DNA of 64,000 nt, from the NCBI RefSeq assembly GCF_037126465.1, contig NC_088206.1, forward strand, positions 13,677,187 to 13,741,186. Reading direction: 5' to 3'. The stretch comes from Ornithodoros turicata. Its lineage: Eukaryota; Arthropoda; Arachnida; Ixodida; Argasidae. The notes beneath the pieces were generated by a model. It was given only the letters and a program-made list of their open reading frames with translations, searched no databases and was not told the origin of the DNA. Below, one piece after another: positions 62,581 to 64,000 of this stretch (its first letter is position 1; each line of letters begins with the position of its first letter). Both the position numbers and the translations under genes were made by a program.

Positions 62581-64000
62581 GGCCGTGGGTTGCCATGAGA
62601 ACGGTACACGAATATCCCAGCGTACGCCCGCAAAATTACAAAAACAATACCATGCTGGTACATGCGCTGCGCTGACCGCAAAAGAAAAAGAATAGTTGTG
62701 TACAGTGCATCTGCAACGCTACATATTTCTGCAAATATATCCGCTAATGAAATAGTTGTAGCTGTCAGTCCTGGCCTAAGTAGAGGTCGGTGAGAGTGAG
62801 AGCCACTTTACTTTCTCTATGGGAAACCGTCTTCCCAAACACTTCGTAGTAGCTCACTGTTCGTAGCGTACGTACTGTTTTCTGCAAAAGCTTGCTTAGA
62901 TGGGTTTCCAGGTTACCTCATTGCCATTTTTTACGTTTCTACCGCTGTGTGTTTTGTAACTGTCGCACGAAATGTTCGTTTGCTAAATGCATTGCTAAGG
63001 GGAATTGGACACACAATGGCAGCAAGTACGCCCATGCCGCAAAGTTGGCCGTCCCCGCAACAGTAGAGAGCCACAAATAAGTGTGCCGCCATCTCGCGTG
63101 AGATACGAAAACTAAATTTCAAAACAAATTATGTGACTGTGGCAGACCCGTACGTGTGGTTTAGAATGTTCGCACATTGTGATTGCAGTAGTGTTTGCCT
63201 TCACGCAATGATAGCCTGAATGTGTAGCCTATTATGACCAGTAGAAGATAGGGCATGGTGTATATGTGCACAGAATATTCGTCGGAGTCCACGTAGTTGT
63301 AGAACACCATGGCAGGTAAGTCGCCGTTAGGAAAATCGTAACTGCCGTCGGTCTTAATCGAACTGGACTGAAGGGTATCGGATCCTACTGTCCTTTAAGT
63401 TAACGCCATCCGTAGGCCAACCTGTGTGTGCCACTTGTGTTGATCCGGTAGCAGTGATTCATTCGATGTGGAGAGGAGGGAGTGGCCAGCTCAGTCCAAT
63501 TTGCAGTGAACATCTGCTTCGCAGCTGCATCGCAATTACACTCTGTGTCACATTCAGAAAAGCAAAATCATACTCAACGCCGAAAGATGTGCGTGTTTGC
63601 ACCTGAGGGTACCATATTGAAATGTCGTCTCTGTACTTTGACTTTGCGGATATTTCAAGCGTTACTAGCAAGCAGCAGTACGCGTCGTCGTGCACTAAAC
63701 AGTGCCTTTGCTAGTCATATTGATGATAAGCTTTCATTTAACGAGGCTTTAATACGTAAGATCAATGCTAATCCTTGAGTAACATACGCACAGAAGTCTA
63801 GGGTTTGCGTGTCGGTTAATTCGAGCTCTATAGTTGCCTGACATATGCCATTTGCAAGCAGACCGAACCTGTAATAGTTAACTGTTCAACTCGGTTTTGA
63901 TTATGCAAAGTTATGTCTTGCAAGTTAATATGCTCTTCGTCGCAAGACATGTGTTGGGCTGCATTAGCGTTTTTGTTAAGTTTCGTTGGAAACATAGAGT
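62581..64000. other. No gene recognised
   Basis: Several short open frames (62892-63080, 63482-63778) show no recognisable domain or splice support. Confidence 0.4.

Noticed and set aside
62892..63080. Cys-rich frame resembling a zinc finger (CVFCNCRTKCSFAKC)
   Set aside because: Spacing does not fit THAP or another known finger, and no exon signals support it.

Overview
The window is gene-poor, repeat-saturated chelicerate DNA, most likely from a hard tick (Ixodida). The evidence is indirect. A tRNA-derived SINE resembles the tick Ruka family as I remember it. Palindromic MITEs are very dense. Degenerate LINE, Copia, mariner and hAT-like relics are common, and the two host genes have many short exons split by kilobase-scale introns. 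No prokaryotic genes, CRISPR arrays or intact viral genes were seen.

Layout. 0-11 kb holds transposon relics: a decayed LINE on the minus strand (39-2300), a tRNA-like SINE, a hAT-like MITE (3236-3858), a frameshifted M13/neprilysin-like pseudogene (about 4200-6250), an internally deleted Copia element with its target duplication intact (7131-8044), a SINE, and a 5'-truncated CR1/Jockey-type LINE with a long open RT (about 9165-11008). 11.7-38.9 kb is a 17-exon plus-strand gene for an ectonucleotide pyrophosphatase/phosphodiesterase (ENPP) with a signal peptide. Its introns are packed with MITEs, several nested inside each other. 40.2-49.1 kb is a second ENPP paralogue on the minus strand, tail to tail with the first; the located exons match it one for one in order and phase. 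Its N-terminus carries a membrane-anchor-like segment instead of a cleavable signal peptide. 49-64 kb is again repeats.

The most interesting object is at 53293-55323. Two head-to-head tandem arrays of a 288-bp monomer (3 copies and about 3.9 copies) lie on opposite strands around a 43-bp AT-rich spacer. Each monomer contains a 78-nt sequence that folds as a type I hammerhead ribozyme with a very short, palindromic stem III, the form described for Penelope-like elements and animal retrozymes. The arrays therefore look like an animal retrozyme locus with seven ribozymes, predicted to release 288-nt RNAs that could circularise.

How the genes work together. The two ENPPs both keep all zinc ligands and the nucleophilic Thr, plus a C-terminal nuclease-like domain. 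They probably form a duplicated pair, one secreted and one membrane-tethered, acting on extracellular nucleotides. Exon edges were fixed by splice signals, by phase agreement and by exon-for-exon comparison of the two paralogues within this window.
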